Of a stretch of 64,000 bases of DNA, positions 24,688 through 32,923 are shown piece after piece; positions within the stretch are counted from its first letter, which is position 1, and each line of letters opens with the position of its first letter. The DNA comes from Pseudomonas sp. H9 (GTDB taxonomy: Bacteria > Pseudomonadota > Gammaproteobacteria > Pseudomonadales > Pseudomonadaceae). The notes beneath the pieces are model-generated. The model saw nothing but the letters and a program-made list of their open reading frames with translations. It ran no database searches and was not told the DNA's origin. The DNA lies in assembly GCF_004353925.1 (NCBI RefSeq), contig NZ_SMOK01000005.1, forward strand, positions 1 to 64,000, in the 5' to 3' direction. The position numbers and the translations under genes are program-made.

Positions 24688-26097
24688 ATGATCCGCACTT
24701 TTTACGATGAGATGTACAGTGCCGACGGCCAGGTCCGTCCGCATTACCGGGAGTTCGCCCGCTGGTTGGCTGACACCCCGGCAGAATTGCTGGCGCAACG
24801 CCGGCGTGAAGCCGACCTGCTGTTCCATCGCGCCGGTATTACCTTCACCCTGTATGGCGACGAACAGGGCACCGAGCGCCTGATTCCTTTCGATACCATT
24901 CCACGAAGCATTCCGGCCAGCGAGTGGCGTGTGGTGGAGCGCGGCTGCATCCAGCGGGTCAAGGCCCTGAATCTGTTTTTGGCTGACCTTTACCATGGTC
25001 AACGCATCATTCGCGCCGGGATCATCCCGGCAGAGCAGGTGCTGGCCAACGAGCAGTATCAGCTGGCGATGCAGGGCCTGGACCTGCACCGCGACATCTA
25101 TTCGCACATCTCCGGGGTTGACCTGGTGCGTGACGGTGACGGCAGCTATTACGTGCTCGAAGACAATTTGCGCACCCCCAGCGGCGTCAGCTACATGCTT
25201 GAAGACCGCAAGATGATGATGCGCCTGTTCCCCGAGCTGTTCGCTGCCCAGCGCATCGCGCCGATCGACCACTATCCCAGCCTGCTGCTCGACACGTTGA
25301 AAAGTGCCAGCCCTCTGGATGACCCCAGTGTTGTGGTGTTAACCCCGGGGCGGTTCAACAGTGCTTTCTTCGAGCATGCCTTTCTGGCTAGGGAAATGGG
25401 GGTTGAGCTGGTCGAAGGGGCTGACTTGTTCGTACGTGATGAGCGCGTATTCATGCGCACCACCGACGGGCCCAAGGCGGTGGATGTGATCTACCGGCGC
25501 CTGGACGACGCCTTCCTCGACCCTTTGGCATTCAACCCCGAATCGATGCTGGGCGTACCTGGCCTGCTGTCAGCCTATCGCTGTGGCAATGTGGTGCTGG
25601 CTAATGCCATCGGCACCGGTGTGGCCGACGACAAGTCGATTTACCCCTATGTCACCGACATGATTCGTTTCTATCTGGACGAAGAGCCGATCCTCAAGAA
25701 CGTACCCACCTGGCAGTGCCGCAAACCTGAGGAACTGTCCCATGTGCTGGCACACCTGCCTGAGTTGGTGGTCAAGGAAACCCAGGGTTCGGGGGGCTAC
25801 GGCATGTTGGTAGGGCCTGCTGCCACCCGTGCTGAAATTGACGCCTTTGCCGCTCGCATCAAGGCGCGTCCGGCGGCGTACATTGCCCAGCCGACGCTGT
25901 CACTATCGACCTGCCCGACCTTTGTGGAGAACGGCATTGCCCCGCGACACATCGATTTGCGGCCGTTTGTGCTCTCTGGGCGGGAAACCCGGGTGGTGCC
26001 CGGTGGCCTGACCCGGGTGGCGCTGCGCGAGGGCTCACTGGTGGTCAACTCGTCCCAGGGCGGCGGTACCAAGGACACCTGGGTGGTCGAGGATTAA
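24688..26097 (+). CDS. Circularly permuted ATP-grasp type 2 protein
   Basis: A 469-residue protein of the circularly permuted ATP-grasp family (formerly DUF404/DUF407), predicted to form amide or peptide bonds using ATP. Recognisable segments are FYDEMYSADGQVRPHY at the start, RDGDGSYYVLEDNLRTPSGVSYMLEDRK (metal and substrate region), IYRRLDDAFLDPLAF, LANAIGTGVADDKSIYPYV and VVKETQGSGGYGMLVGP (nucleotide-binding loop). The ATG at 24688 with AAGGAG was selected rather than an upstream TTG. It heads a three-gene operon with the alpha-E and transglutaminase genes, 3 bases from the first of them. The product of the system is unknown. Confidence 0.92.
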   Translation: MIRTFYDEMYSADGQVRPHYREFARWLADTPAELLAQRRREADLLFHRAGITFTLYGDEQGTERLIPFDTIPRSIPASEWRVVERGCIQRVKALNLFLADLYHGQRIIRAGIIPAEQVLANEQYQLAMQGLDLHRDIYSHISGVDLVRDGDGSYYVLEDNLRTPSGVSYMLEDRKMMMRLFPELFAAQRIAPIDHYPSLLLDTLKSASPLDDPSVVVLTPGRFNSAFFEHAFLAREMGVELVEGADLFVRDERVFMRTTDGPKAVDVIYRRLDDAFLDPLAFNPESMLGVPGLLSAYRCGNVVLANAIGTGVADDKSIYPYVTDMIRFYLDEEPILKNVPTWQCRKPEELSHVLAHLPELVVKETQGSGGYGMLVGPAATRAEIDAFAARIKARPAAYIAQPTLSLSTCPTFVENGIAPRHIDLRPFVLSGRETRVVPGGLTRVALREGSLVVNSSQGGGTKDTWVVED

Positions 26098-26100
26098 GTC

Positions 26101-27051
26101 ATGTTGAGTAGAACTGCCTCTGATTTGTACTGGATGTCGCGCTATCTGGAGCGTGCAGAAAACCTCGCACGGATGCTCGACGTCAGTTATTCACTATCGC
26201 TGATGCCTCAGGACGGTCGTGGTGACGGCCTCGATGAAGTGGCCATGCCGTTACTGATTACCGGCACGCTGGATGACTATCTGGAGCGTCATGGCCAATT
26301 GCATGCCGAGCGCCTGTTGCACTTCTTCGCGCTCGACCCCGACAACCCGGCAAGCATCTACAGCTGCCTCGGCGCGGCACGTGCCTGCGCGCACGCCGTG
26401 CGCGGGCGCATCACCGCTGACATGTGGGAAAACATCAACGCCACCTGGCTGGAGATCCGCGGCATTGCCGAGCAGGGCCTCAGTCGCTATGGCCTGAGCC
26501 GCTTCTGTGAATGGATCAAGGAGCGTTCGCACCTGTTCCGCGGCGCCACCTACGGCACCATCATGCGCAATGATGCGTTTCGCTTCATTCGCCTGGGGAC
26601 GTTCATTGAGCGTGCAGACAACACCCTGCGCCTGCTCGATGCGCGCTACGAAATGCTCGGCGAGGAAGCCGAGGCGGTCAGTGACAGTTCTGCCCGTGGT
26701 TATTACCAATGGAGTGCCTTGTTGCGGGCGTTGTCGTCGTTCGAGGCCTACACCGAGATCTATCGCGACGCGCCAGCCGCCCGCCATGTTGCCGAACTGT
26801 TGCTGCTGCGTGCTGACGTGCCACGTTCACTGCGTGCCTGTACCGAAGAGATCGACCAGATTCTCGCCAGCCTGCCAGGCAGCAACGGCCGGGCTGCACA
26901 GCGCCTGGCCGCAGAAGTCGACGCAAGGCTGCGCTACACCGGCATCGACGAAATTCTCGCCGAAGGCCTGCACCCCTGGTTAACCCATTACATCCCGCTG
27001 GTGCGCCAGTTGGGTAACGCCATCCACACGGCCTATCTGGAGGCTATATGA
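26101..27051 (+). CDS. Alpha-E domain protein (DUF403)
   Basis: A 316-residue all-alpha protein of the alpha-E family, the constant partner of type 2 ATP-grasp proteins. It begins MLSRTASDLYWMSRYLERAENLARMLD, a family hallmark, with FIRLGTFIERADNTLRLLDARY as an internal repeat of the same helix pair, and ends in a helical region. Its biochemical role is unknown; it was predicted to be part of a peptide-ligase complex. It starts three bases after the ATP-grasp stop and its TGA overlaps the ATG of the next gene. Confidence 0.93.
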   Translation: MLSRTASDLYWMSRYLERAENLARMLDVSYSLSLMPQDGRGDGLDEVAMPLLITGTLDDYLERHGQLHAERLLHFFALDPDNPASIYSCLGAARACAHAVRGRITADMWENINATWLEIRGIAEQGLSRYGLSRFCEWIKERSHLFRGATYGTIMRNDAFRFIRLGTFIERADNTLRLLDARYEMLGEEAEAVSDSSARGYYQWSALLRALSSFEAYTEIYRDAPAARHVAELLLLRADVPRSLRACTEEIDQILASLPGSNGRAAQRLAAEVDARLRYTGIDEILAEGLHPWLTHYIPLVRQLGNAIHTAYLEAI

Positions 27052-27845
27052 GACTGACCATCAGCCATGAAACGGCCTATCACTACGAAGACCAGGTGCG
27101 TGCCAGCATCCAGTACCTGCGCCTGACACCCCATGACAGCGAGCGCCAGCAGGTGCTGGCCTGGCAGCTGGATTTGCCGCGACCTGTGCGGGCGCAGCTC
27201 GACCCGTTCGGCAACATTCTCCACGTATTGAGCCTGGAGGAGCCGCATTCAGATCTGATCATCGCGGCGCGTGGCTTGGTGGAGATCGACGAAAGCCGTG
27301 ATGCCGAGCATGAAGCACAATCTCCGCTGCCTTTTTTGCGTTTCACGCGCCTGACCGAAGCCGACGAGGCCTTACGCGCCTTTGCCTTGCAGCAATGCCG
27401 TAAGCGTCGTGATCGTTCGGCGTTGATCGACCTGATGAATGCGCTGAATCAGCGTATGACCTATCAACCCGGCAGCACCGCGGTAGAGACCAGCGCCGCC
27501 CAAGCCTTTGCCGGTGGCACCGGAGTCTGCCAAGACCATACTCATGCCTTCCTGGCGTGTGCCCGCAGCCTTGGGGTGCCGTCGCGGTATGTGTCGGGTT
27601 ACCTGTTCGACAGTCAAAGCCAGCAGATGGCCAGCCATGCCTGGGCCGAAGCCTGGCTGGACGATGCCTGGTACAGTTTTGACGTCACCAATCAACTGGC
27701 CAGACCTGAGCGGCACCTGAAGCTCGCTGTCGGTCTGGATTATCTGGACGCCTGCCCGGTGCGCGGCATGCGCCGCGGTGGTGGCTACGAGCAGATGCAT
27801 GCCAAGGTTGTAGTGTTGCCGAGCGTTAGCGCTCAGCAGCAGTGA
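27048..27845 (+). CDS. Transglutaminase-like cysteine protease family protein
   Basis: A 265-residue transglutaminase-core protein. Residues 1-95 form the bacterial transglutaminase-like N-terminal domain (MRLTISHETAYHYEDQVRASIQYLRLTP). The catalytic triad is visible as Cys in GTGVCQDHTHAFLA near residue 160, His in ASHAWAEAWL and Asp in YSFDVTN. The enzyme probably cleaves or transfers peptide amide bonds. The ATGA overlap with the alpha-E gene shows translational coupling. No terminator is obvious before the convergent cytochrome gene. Confidence 0.92.
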   Translation: MRLTISHETAYHYEDQVRASIQYLRLTPHDSERQQVLAWQLDLPRPVRAQLDPFGNILHVLSLEEPHSDLIIAARGLVEIDESRDAEHEAQSPLPFLRFTRLTEADEALRAFALQQCRKRRDRSALIDLMNALNQRMTYQPGSTAVETSAAQAFAGGTGVCQDHTHAFLACARSLGVPSRYVSGYLFDSQSQQMASHAWAEAWLDDAWYSFDVTNQLARPERHLKLAVGLDYLDACPVRGMRRGGGYEQMHAKVVVLPSVSAQQQ

Positions 27846-27864
27846 GGATCACCAGCATCAGGCC

Positions 27865-28668
27865 TCAAGGTTGTTTTCGCGTAGCCATGTGGGCCAGGTA
27901 AGCGAGTAGCGCGTCGAGTTCTGCATCGCTGAGCACGTCAGGGCTGAATCCGGGCATTTTCGCCTGTGGCCACTGGCGCAGGCTTTGCGGGTCGCGAATG
28001 TAGCGGCGCAGAAAGGCCGGCTGGAAATACTCGGTGGGGTTATACGGTACGTTCAGGTCCGGGCCGAATTGCGCGTCGCCTGTGCCATTGAGGCGATGGC
28101 AGGCCAGGCAGTTTTTCTGGAACAGGGTGAAGCCCAGGTTGATGGGGTCGTCACTGGCCAGCTGCGCTGCCGGCAGCAGCGCGGGAAAGCGCGTAGCAAC
28201 CGGCTCAAGACGGCGAATGCTGGCGACTTGAAATGGCCATTGCTCCGGGCTGATGTGTCCGGCCTGGGGGTTGGTCCACACCAAATAGAACGGGCCGGCG
28301 CTGGGTTTACCCGTGCCGAGCGGTGGCCAGGGGCTGGCCGGGTCTTCAATGGCCAACCAGGCCCTGGCTGGGCCGTTCTTGAGCAGTGGCGCTGCCGGCA
28401 TCTCGGCAGCGAAGCCGTCATCGGCTACGGCTTGCAGGTGATCGCCAGGTGCAATGCCCTCGAGCAACACCGCCAGCGGCACGGCACGGTAATGCATGGT
28501 GCGTTTGTAGGAGACATCGTTGTCGATTCGAATCTCCTGAGCCTGCGGATGGGTCAGCAGTTCGGCGCTTTGCCAGTGCCGGCTACCGTTGCCCAGTTCC
28601 AGGGTCAGCTGTGCTGCCTGCGCGGGCAGGCAGAGCAGGGGCAGCAGCAGGGCGAGGCAGTAGCGCAT
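27865..28668 (-). CDS. Periplasmic cytochrome c with N-terminal molybdopterin-oxidoreductase-like domain
   Basis: A 267-residue exported protein with a signal peptide (RYCLALLLPLLCLPAQAAQ). Residues 25-165 resemble a small sulfite-oxidase-like fold without the usual cofactor Cys. Residues 175-267 are a class I cytochrome c with one haem site, CLACH, near 188, and the axial Met in KMPGFSPDVLSDAELDALLAYL. Role in electron transfer is inferred; no partner dehydrogenase is adjacent. The ATG at 28668 has GGAG at proper distance, unlike the TTG two codons earlier. Confidence 0.83.
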   Translation of the reverse strand: MRYCLALLLPLLCLPAQAAQLTLELGNGSRHWQSAELLTHPQAQEIRIDNDVSYKRTMHYRAVPLAVLLEGIAPGDHLQAVADDGFAAEMPAAPLLKNGPARAWLAIEDPASPWPPLGTGKPSAGPFYLVWTNPQAGHISPEQWPFQVASIRRLEPVATRFPALLPAAQLASDDPINLGFTLFQKNCLACHRLNGTGDAQFGPDLNVPYNPTEYFQPAFLRRYIRDPQSLRQWPQAKMPGFSPDVLSDAELDALLAYLAHMATRKQP

Positions 28669-28732
28669 GGGCAATCTCCAGCAAGTCAGGGCTGGCAGAG
28701 TACCTGCGCAGGGCCGTAGAGGGCCATAGGGG

Positions 28733-28828
28733 TTACCCGAACAAGCGAGACAGGTTCGGCAAGATCAACAGTAATGTCGTGGCGAAGAGAATGAGCCCGG
28801 CTTGGCGTATTTTGTGTTGTTTGAACAT
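28733..28828 (-). CDS. 31-residue single-span membrane protein
   Basis: A small reading frame encoding a basic N-terminus (MFKQHKIRQAG), one hydrophobic helix (LILFATTLLLILPNL) and a short SRLFG tail. AAGAAGGCGG lies upstream of the ATG at 28828 and the gene has TAA stop at 28733. It is likely a conserved small inner-membrane protein. I recognise no family name. It lies 65 bases upstream of the cytochrome gene on the same strand and may be cotranscribed. Longer frames reading into it have no start signal. Confidence 0.6.
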   Translation of the reverse strand: MFKQHKIRQAGLILFATTLLLILPNLSRLFG

Positions 28829-29192
28829 GGCTGACCGCCTTCTTGTTGTTATTCCTGAGTGCCCAATGGCTTCCTTGTCGTCGATCTGGCAAACATGGGT
28901 AACGCGGTTTGACGTCCAGACGCGAACCTTTGCTAAGGGATATACAACTAACAGTAGGGTTAACGTCAGCGGTGTTTTAGAACGCTTTCGTATTTGCATG
29001 CGCGAAACTGTAATTTATGGTTATGAGGCCTTATGCCATCTGGCAACTATTCCCCTTGCTAGACGCTTGCAATGGTTCTGTAGCAGGGTCCACTGAAAGT
29101 GACCGTTCGTCAGTGCATCGTACTTGCTTGCAAGCCTTATTCGGGGCAGGCTCTAGGGGGCAATCCCGCCTTTGTCGTTCAGGACTATTTTT
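28829..29192. other. Intergenic region with divergent promoters
   Basis: A 364-bp gap between the small membrane protein (minus) and the amidotransferase (plus). It contains AT-rich stretches around 28935-28970 and 29005-29025 that look promoter-like but no clean -35/-10 pair. No convincing gene or RNA structure is seen. Confidence 0.5.
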
Positions 29193-29930
29193 ATGCCGTT
29201 ACGCATCTGCATCCTGGAAACCGACGTCCTGCGACCTGAGCTGGTCGAGCAGTATCAGGGCTACGGACGGATGTTCGAGCAGCTGTTCGCCAGTCAACCG
29301 ATCGCCGCCGAGTTTGACGTGTACAACGTGATGAATGGCGACTACCCCGCCGATGATCAGGTGTTTGACGCTTACCTTGTGACCGGTAGCAAAGCCGACT
29401 CGTTCGGCACCGATCCGTGGATCGAAACGCTCAAGGCCTATTTGCTTGAGCGTTACAACCGTGGCGACAAATTGTTGGGCGTGTGTTTTGGCCATCAGGT
29501 GCTGGCATTGGTGCTGGGCGGCAAGACCGAACGTGCCACCCAGGGCTGGGGTGTGGGCGTGCATCGCTACCAACTGGCCGGTAAGGCGCCGTGGATGGAC
29601 CCGACCGTGTCGGAGCTGACCTTGCTGATCAGTCACCAGGATCAGGTCACCGAACTGCCGGCAAATGCTACGGTGATTGCCTCCAGCGATTTCTGCCCCT
29701 ACGCCGCTTACCACATTGCCGATCAGGTGTTGTGCTTCCAGGGGCACCCGGAATTCGTTCGCGACTACTCGCGTGCGCTGCTGGACCTGCGCCAGCACAG
29801 CCTCGGTCAGGAGGTTTACCAGAAGGCCGTTGCCAGCCTGGTCGAAGAGCACCAGGGCGGCATGGTCGGTGAGTGGATGCTGCGCTTCGTGGCCCAGCAG
29901 CAGGTGGCTAAAGCCAGCCTGAGCGCTTGA
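29193..29930 (+). CDS. Class I glutamine amidotransferase-like protein
   Basis: A 245-residue stand-alone class I glutaminase-fold protein. The nucleophile elbow is GVCFGHQVLAL with Cys98, and the His185/Glu187 pair occurs in CFQGHPEFV. The arrangement (LRICILETD start, YLVTGSKAD, QGWGVGVH) matches the GMP-synthase-like glutamine amidotransferases, including glutamyl-peptide hydrolases used in polyamine or glutathione metabolism. Its substrate is open. The ATG at 29193 follows CAGGAC. Its last 23 bases overlap the convergent corA gene. Confidence 0.9.
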   Translation: MPLRICILETDVLRPELVEQYQGYGRMFEQLFASQPIAAEFDVYNVMNGDYPADDQVFDAYLVTGSKADSFGTDPWIETLKAYLLERYNRGDKLLGVCFGHQVLALVLGGKTERATQGWGVGVHRYQLAGKAPWMDPTVSELTLLISHQDQVTELPANATVIASSDFCPYAAYHIADQVLCFQGHPEFVRDYSRALLDLRQHSLGQEVYQKAVASLVEEHQGGMVGEWMLRFVAQQQVAKASLSA

Positions 29931-30879
29931 AGCTGGCAAACAACGCCGTGCAGCCTACGGTGATCGCACCGAGCACGGCGAAGTAACCGTAATGCCAGCT
30001 CAACTCCGGCATGTTCTGAAAGTTCATCCCGTAGATGCCCGCCACCGCAGTGGGGAATGCCAGGATCGCCGCCCAGGCGGCGAACTTGCGTTGCACGATG
30101 CTCTGGCGTGAAGACTCCAGCAGCATGCCGATTTCGATGGTCTGACTGGCAATGTCGCGGATCCCGGCCAGGTCTTCCATCTGCCGGGTGACGTGAATCT
30201 GGACGTCGCGAAAGTACGGGCGCATGTTTTTGTCGATGAATGGGAAGGTCAGACGCTGCAGTTCTTCGCTGATCTCCACCATCGGTGCCACATAGCGGCG
30301 CAAACGCAGAATGTCGCGGCGCAGGCTGTGCAGACGCTGGATATCTTCTTCCTGGAGTGAGTTGCTGAGCACGCTCTGTTCCAGTTCTTCGATTTCGCCG
30401 TGGATGGCTTCGCTGATTGGCTGGTAGTTTTCGGTGACGAAGTCGAGCAGGGCGTACAGCACGAAATCTTCACCATGCTCCAGTAGCAAGGGCCGCGCCT
30501 CGCAGCGCTGGCGCACTAAAGCGTAGGATTTCGATTGGCCGTTGCGGCAGGTGATGATGTAGCCATTGCCAGCAAAGATGTGGGTTTCGATGAACTCCAA
30601 CTTGCCTTCATGGCGCACCGGCGAGTAAGTGACGATAAACAGCGCGTCGCCGAAGGTTTCCAGCTTCGGCCGGCTGTGTTTTTCCAGGGCATCTTCAATG
30701 GCCAGTTCATGCAGGTTGAACTGGCGTTGCAGGTTGGCCAGCTCTTCGGCGTTGGGCTCTTCAAGGCCAATCCAGACGAAGTGTCCGGGTTTACTGGCCC
30801 ATTGGCTGCCTTCATCGATACTGATGTTGGTAACTTTTCTGCCGGCGCTGTACACCGCTGCCGCAACGACTCGTCCCAT
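29908..30879 (-). CDS. corA: Magnesium/cobalt transporter CorA
   Basis: A 323-residue pentameric Mg2+ channel family protein. The N-terminal 240 residues form the cytoplasmic funnel (WIGLEEPNAEELANLQRQF, LEKHSRPKLETFGDALF), and the two C-terminal membrane helices flank the YGMNFQNMPEL loop with the GMN selectivity motif. The basic end (FKRSGWL) fits the family. The ATG at 30879 was chosen on homologue length. It overlaps the convergent amidotransferase gene by 23 bases, so the two mRNAs are antisense at their ends. Confidence 0.94.
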   Translation of the reverse strand: MGRVVAAAVYSAGRKVTNISIDEGSQWASKPGHFVWIGLEEPNAEELANLQRQFNLHELAIEDALEKHSRPKLETFGDALFIVTYSPVRHEGKLEFIETHIFAGNGYIITCRNGQSKSYALVRQRCEARPLLLEHGEDFVLYALLDFVTENYQPISEAIHGEIEELEQSVLSNSLQEEDIQRLHSLRRDILRLRRYVAPMVEISEELQRLTFPFIDKNMRPYFRDVQIHVTRQMEDLAGIRDIASQTIEIGMLLESSRQSIVQRKFAAWAAILAFPTAVAGIYGMNFQNMPELSWHYGYFAVLGAITVGCTALFASFKRSGWL

Positions 30880-30944
30880 GGTGGTTCGCTTCTTCTGATG
30901 ACCGTGCCAGTAGCTTGGTCTGACACGCAGAATTGAGCAACCAC

Positions 30945-31667
30945 TCAAGCGTGCGGCAATTCAGCTTCCATCAGGTCAATGCAGCGCTGCATCTGCAGCT
31001 GGATCTGCTCGGCCAGGGCGGGGACGTCTTGCTGGGTCAGGCCGCTGGTCGGGATCGGCGGCAGGGAGCGAATGATCACTTTGCTACGGCGCCAGCTGTT
31101 CAGGCGCAGGCGCTGGGCGTAGCGGCTGACACATACAGGTACGATCGGCACGCCGGCCTCGACCGCCATATGGAAGGCGCCTTTCTTGAACGGTACCAGG
31201 CGTTCGCCAGCATTGCGTGTGCCTTCGGGAAATACCCAGATCGACGTGTCGTCTTCGCTCAAGGTGCGGGTGGTGGTCTGCATGGCCCGGCGTGCCTGGT
31301 AGGCGTTGCCGCGGTCAATCAGCACGTTGCCGCCCAGCCAGAACAGCTGGCCGAACAACGGAACCCATTTCAGGCTCTTCTTGCCGATGCAGACAGTACG
31401 CGGTGGCACCACATGGCCGAGCACGAACAGGTCATGGTTGGATTGGTGGTTGGCGACGATCACACAGCCTGGCGGCTGGTCGAACAGCGGGCCCACTTCG
31501 GCTTTGACGTCAAGGCGCATCAGCCAGGTAGCGGGCAGCCCATACAGGCGCGCATATATGCGGCTGTTGTCCGGGTTGAAGGGGCGACACAGGCCGATCA
31601 GAACACCGACAACACCGATAACAACAAAGTGCAGCCCCAACAAGAGCATGCGGATAAGGAAAAGCAT
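30945..31667 (-). CDS. plsC: 1-acyl-sn-glycerol-3-phosphate acyltransferase
   Basis: A 240-residue membrane-associated acyltransferase of phospholipid synthesis. It has an N-terminal hydrophobic segment (MLLLGLHFVVIGVVGVLIGL), acyltransferase block I NHQSNHD near residue 74, block II around GGNVLIDRGN, block III VFPEGTRN near 147, and block IV VPIVPVCVS. It likely transfers an acyl chain to lysophosphatidic acid. Pseudomonads carry several PlsC paralogues, so this may be a secondary one. The ATG at 31667 is chosen; it has only a weak GTGAG site. Confidence 0.92.
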   Translation of the reverse strand: MLFLIRMLLLGLHFVVIGVVGVLIGLCRPFNPDNSRIYARLYGLPATWLMRLDVKAEVGPLFDQPPGCVIVANHQSNHDLFVLGHVVPPRTVCIGKKSLKWVPLFGQLFWLGGNVLIDRGNAYQARRAMQTTTRTLSEDDTSIWVFPEGTRNAGERLVPFKKGAFHMAVEAGVPIVPVCVSRYAQRLRLNSWRRSKVIIRSLPPIPTSGLTQQDVPALAEQIQLQMQRCIDLMEAELPHA

Positions 31668-31788
31668 CGTACGACTCACACCAGGCAAACGCGGCGCAGT
31701 GTACGGATGTGCACAGGCGCGGGCAAACGCTCAATGCGGTCGTAGTGGCCCGATTGCGCAAATAAACGCAATCAGGCCTTGGTAGGGG

Positions 31789-32478
31789 TCAGCCCAGGTG
31801 TTCCTGATCGCGGATGATCGCGTCATCGAGACTGTCGAGCAGCGCTTTGCGGACCTTGAGTTTGGTGTGTTTGTGCGCATTCATGTTGATTTTCTTCAAC
31901 TGCCGCGCGGCGGCCAGCGCGGTTTCCTGCAGTTGGTCGGCGGCTACGACCTTGTCGAGGAAGCCGGCATCGACAGCGCTGATCGGGTCGAACATCTCGG
32001 CGTTGATCACTGAGCGGTGGAAGGCGGAGCGGCGCAGGCGATCACGGGCCAGCTCGATGCCAGCGTGGTGCATGGTCATGCCGATCTGCACTTCATTCAG
32101 GCCGATGCTGAAGGGGCCTTCAACGCCAATACGGTAATCGGCCGACAGCAGCAGGAACGCGCCTTTGGCCACCGCATGGCCCGGGCAAGCAACAATGATC
32201 GGGAACGGGTGCGCAAGCATGCGGCGGGCGAGGGTCGAGCCGGCGGTGACCAGGCTGACGGCTTCTTTTGGGCCGGAGGTCATTACCTTGAGGTCATAGC
32301 CGCCGGAAAGAATGCCCGGCTGGCCGGTGATGATTACCACTGCACGATCCTGCGTGGCCTGGTCGAGGGCCGCGTTAAAGGCTGCGATGACATCGGGCGA
32401 GATGGCGTTGACCTTGCCGTTGTTCAGGGTCAGGGTCGCGATGCCGTCTTCGAGGTGGTAGGTAATCAGCTCACTCAT
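31789..32478 (-). CDS. Crotonase/enoyl-CoA hydratase family protein
   Basis: A 229-residue crotonase-fold protein. It retains the CoA-binding loop GILSGGYDLKVM and the oxyanion-hole segment PGHAVAKGAFLLLSADYRI. At the two positions where hydratases have catalytic Glu, the sequence lacks the usual E-x-A-x-G-x-x-P pattern (FSIGLNEVQIGMTMHHAGIELAR has one Glu only), so it may be an isomerase, hydrolase or a hydratase with altered residues. AAGGAA precedes the ATG. It is monocistronic, 121 bases upstream of plsC on the same strand. Confidence 0.88.
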   Translation of the reverse strand: MSELITYHLEDGIATLTLNNGKVNAISPDVIAAFNAALDQATQDRAVVIITGQPGILSGGYDLKVMTSGPKEAVSLVTAGSTLARRMLAHPFPIIVACPGHAVAKGAFLLLSADYRIGVEGPFSIGLNEVQIGMTMHHAGIELARDRLRRSAFHRSVINAEMFDPISAVDAGFLDKVVAADQLQETALAAARQLKKINMNAHKHTKLKVRKALLDSLDDAIIRDQEHLG

Positions 32479-32703
32479 GACAGAGTTCCTTACAGGGAGA
32501 GTGAGGCAGACGTTACTCAGGCTGGGCAACCAGGTAAAGCGCTGTGACTGACCGGCCAGTCAGGCTTTAACCGCTTTGCCTTGCAAGTCGGGGGTAAAGG
32601 CCAAAGGGCTACCGAAGCACACCAGAGATTGGCGACTTTGCCCTGTGCGCCGTGGTTTTTTCAGGGGATTGGCTTAAGCGCATGAAAATTCTGAAAAAAA
32701 CCT

Positions 32704-32732
32704 TTGCCATCAGCACCTGTTTCGACTACATT
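32704..32732 (+). promoter_or_regulatory. Sigma-70 promoter of tRNA-Ser
   Basis: TTGCCA (32704-32709) and TACATT (32727-32732) are separated by 17 bases and followed by a GC-rich discriminator, about 38 bases before the tRNA. The spacing and position fit a stable-RNA promoter. Confidence 0.75.
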
Positions 32733-32769
32733 AGCGCGCCTCGACAGGCTGAACAGCTTGAAGAGAAAC

Positions 32770-32859
32770 GGTGAAGTGTCCGAGTGGCTGAAGGAGCACG
32801 CCTGGAAAGTGTGTATACAGGAAACTGTATCAAGGGTTCGAATCCCTTCTTCACCGCCA
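32770..32859 (+). tRNA. tRNA-Ser (anticodon GGA)
   Basis: A 90-nt class II tRNA with acceptor stem GGTGAAG/CTTCACC, D arm GTCCGAGTGGCTGAAGGAG, anticodon loop CCTGGAAAG with GGA, a long variable arm (GTATACAGGAAACTGTATC) typical of serine tRNA, a T arm GGGTTCGAATCCC and an encoded CCA end. It reads UCC/UCU codons. Confidence 0.97.
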
Positions 32860-32866
32860 CATTTAG

Positions 32867-32901
32867 AAAAGCCCCGCAAATTTCGGTTTGCGGGGCTTTT
32901 T
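32867..32901 (+). terminator. Rho-independent terminator after tRNA-Ser
   Basis: Stem AGCCCCGCAAA / TTTGCGGGGCT with a short loop and a TTTTT tail, 8 bases past the tRNA CCA end. Confidence 0.9.
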
Positions 32902-32923
32902 GCATTTTGGGTCTGTCAGCGCC

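Noticed and set aside
28829-29192. Small regulatory RNA in the gap before the amidotransferase gene
   Set aside because: No promoter-terminator pair or stable hairpin with a T tract was seen.
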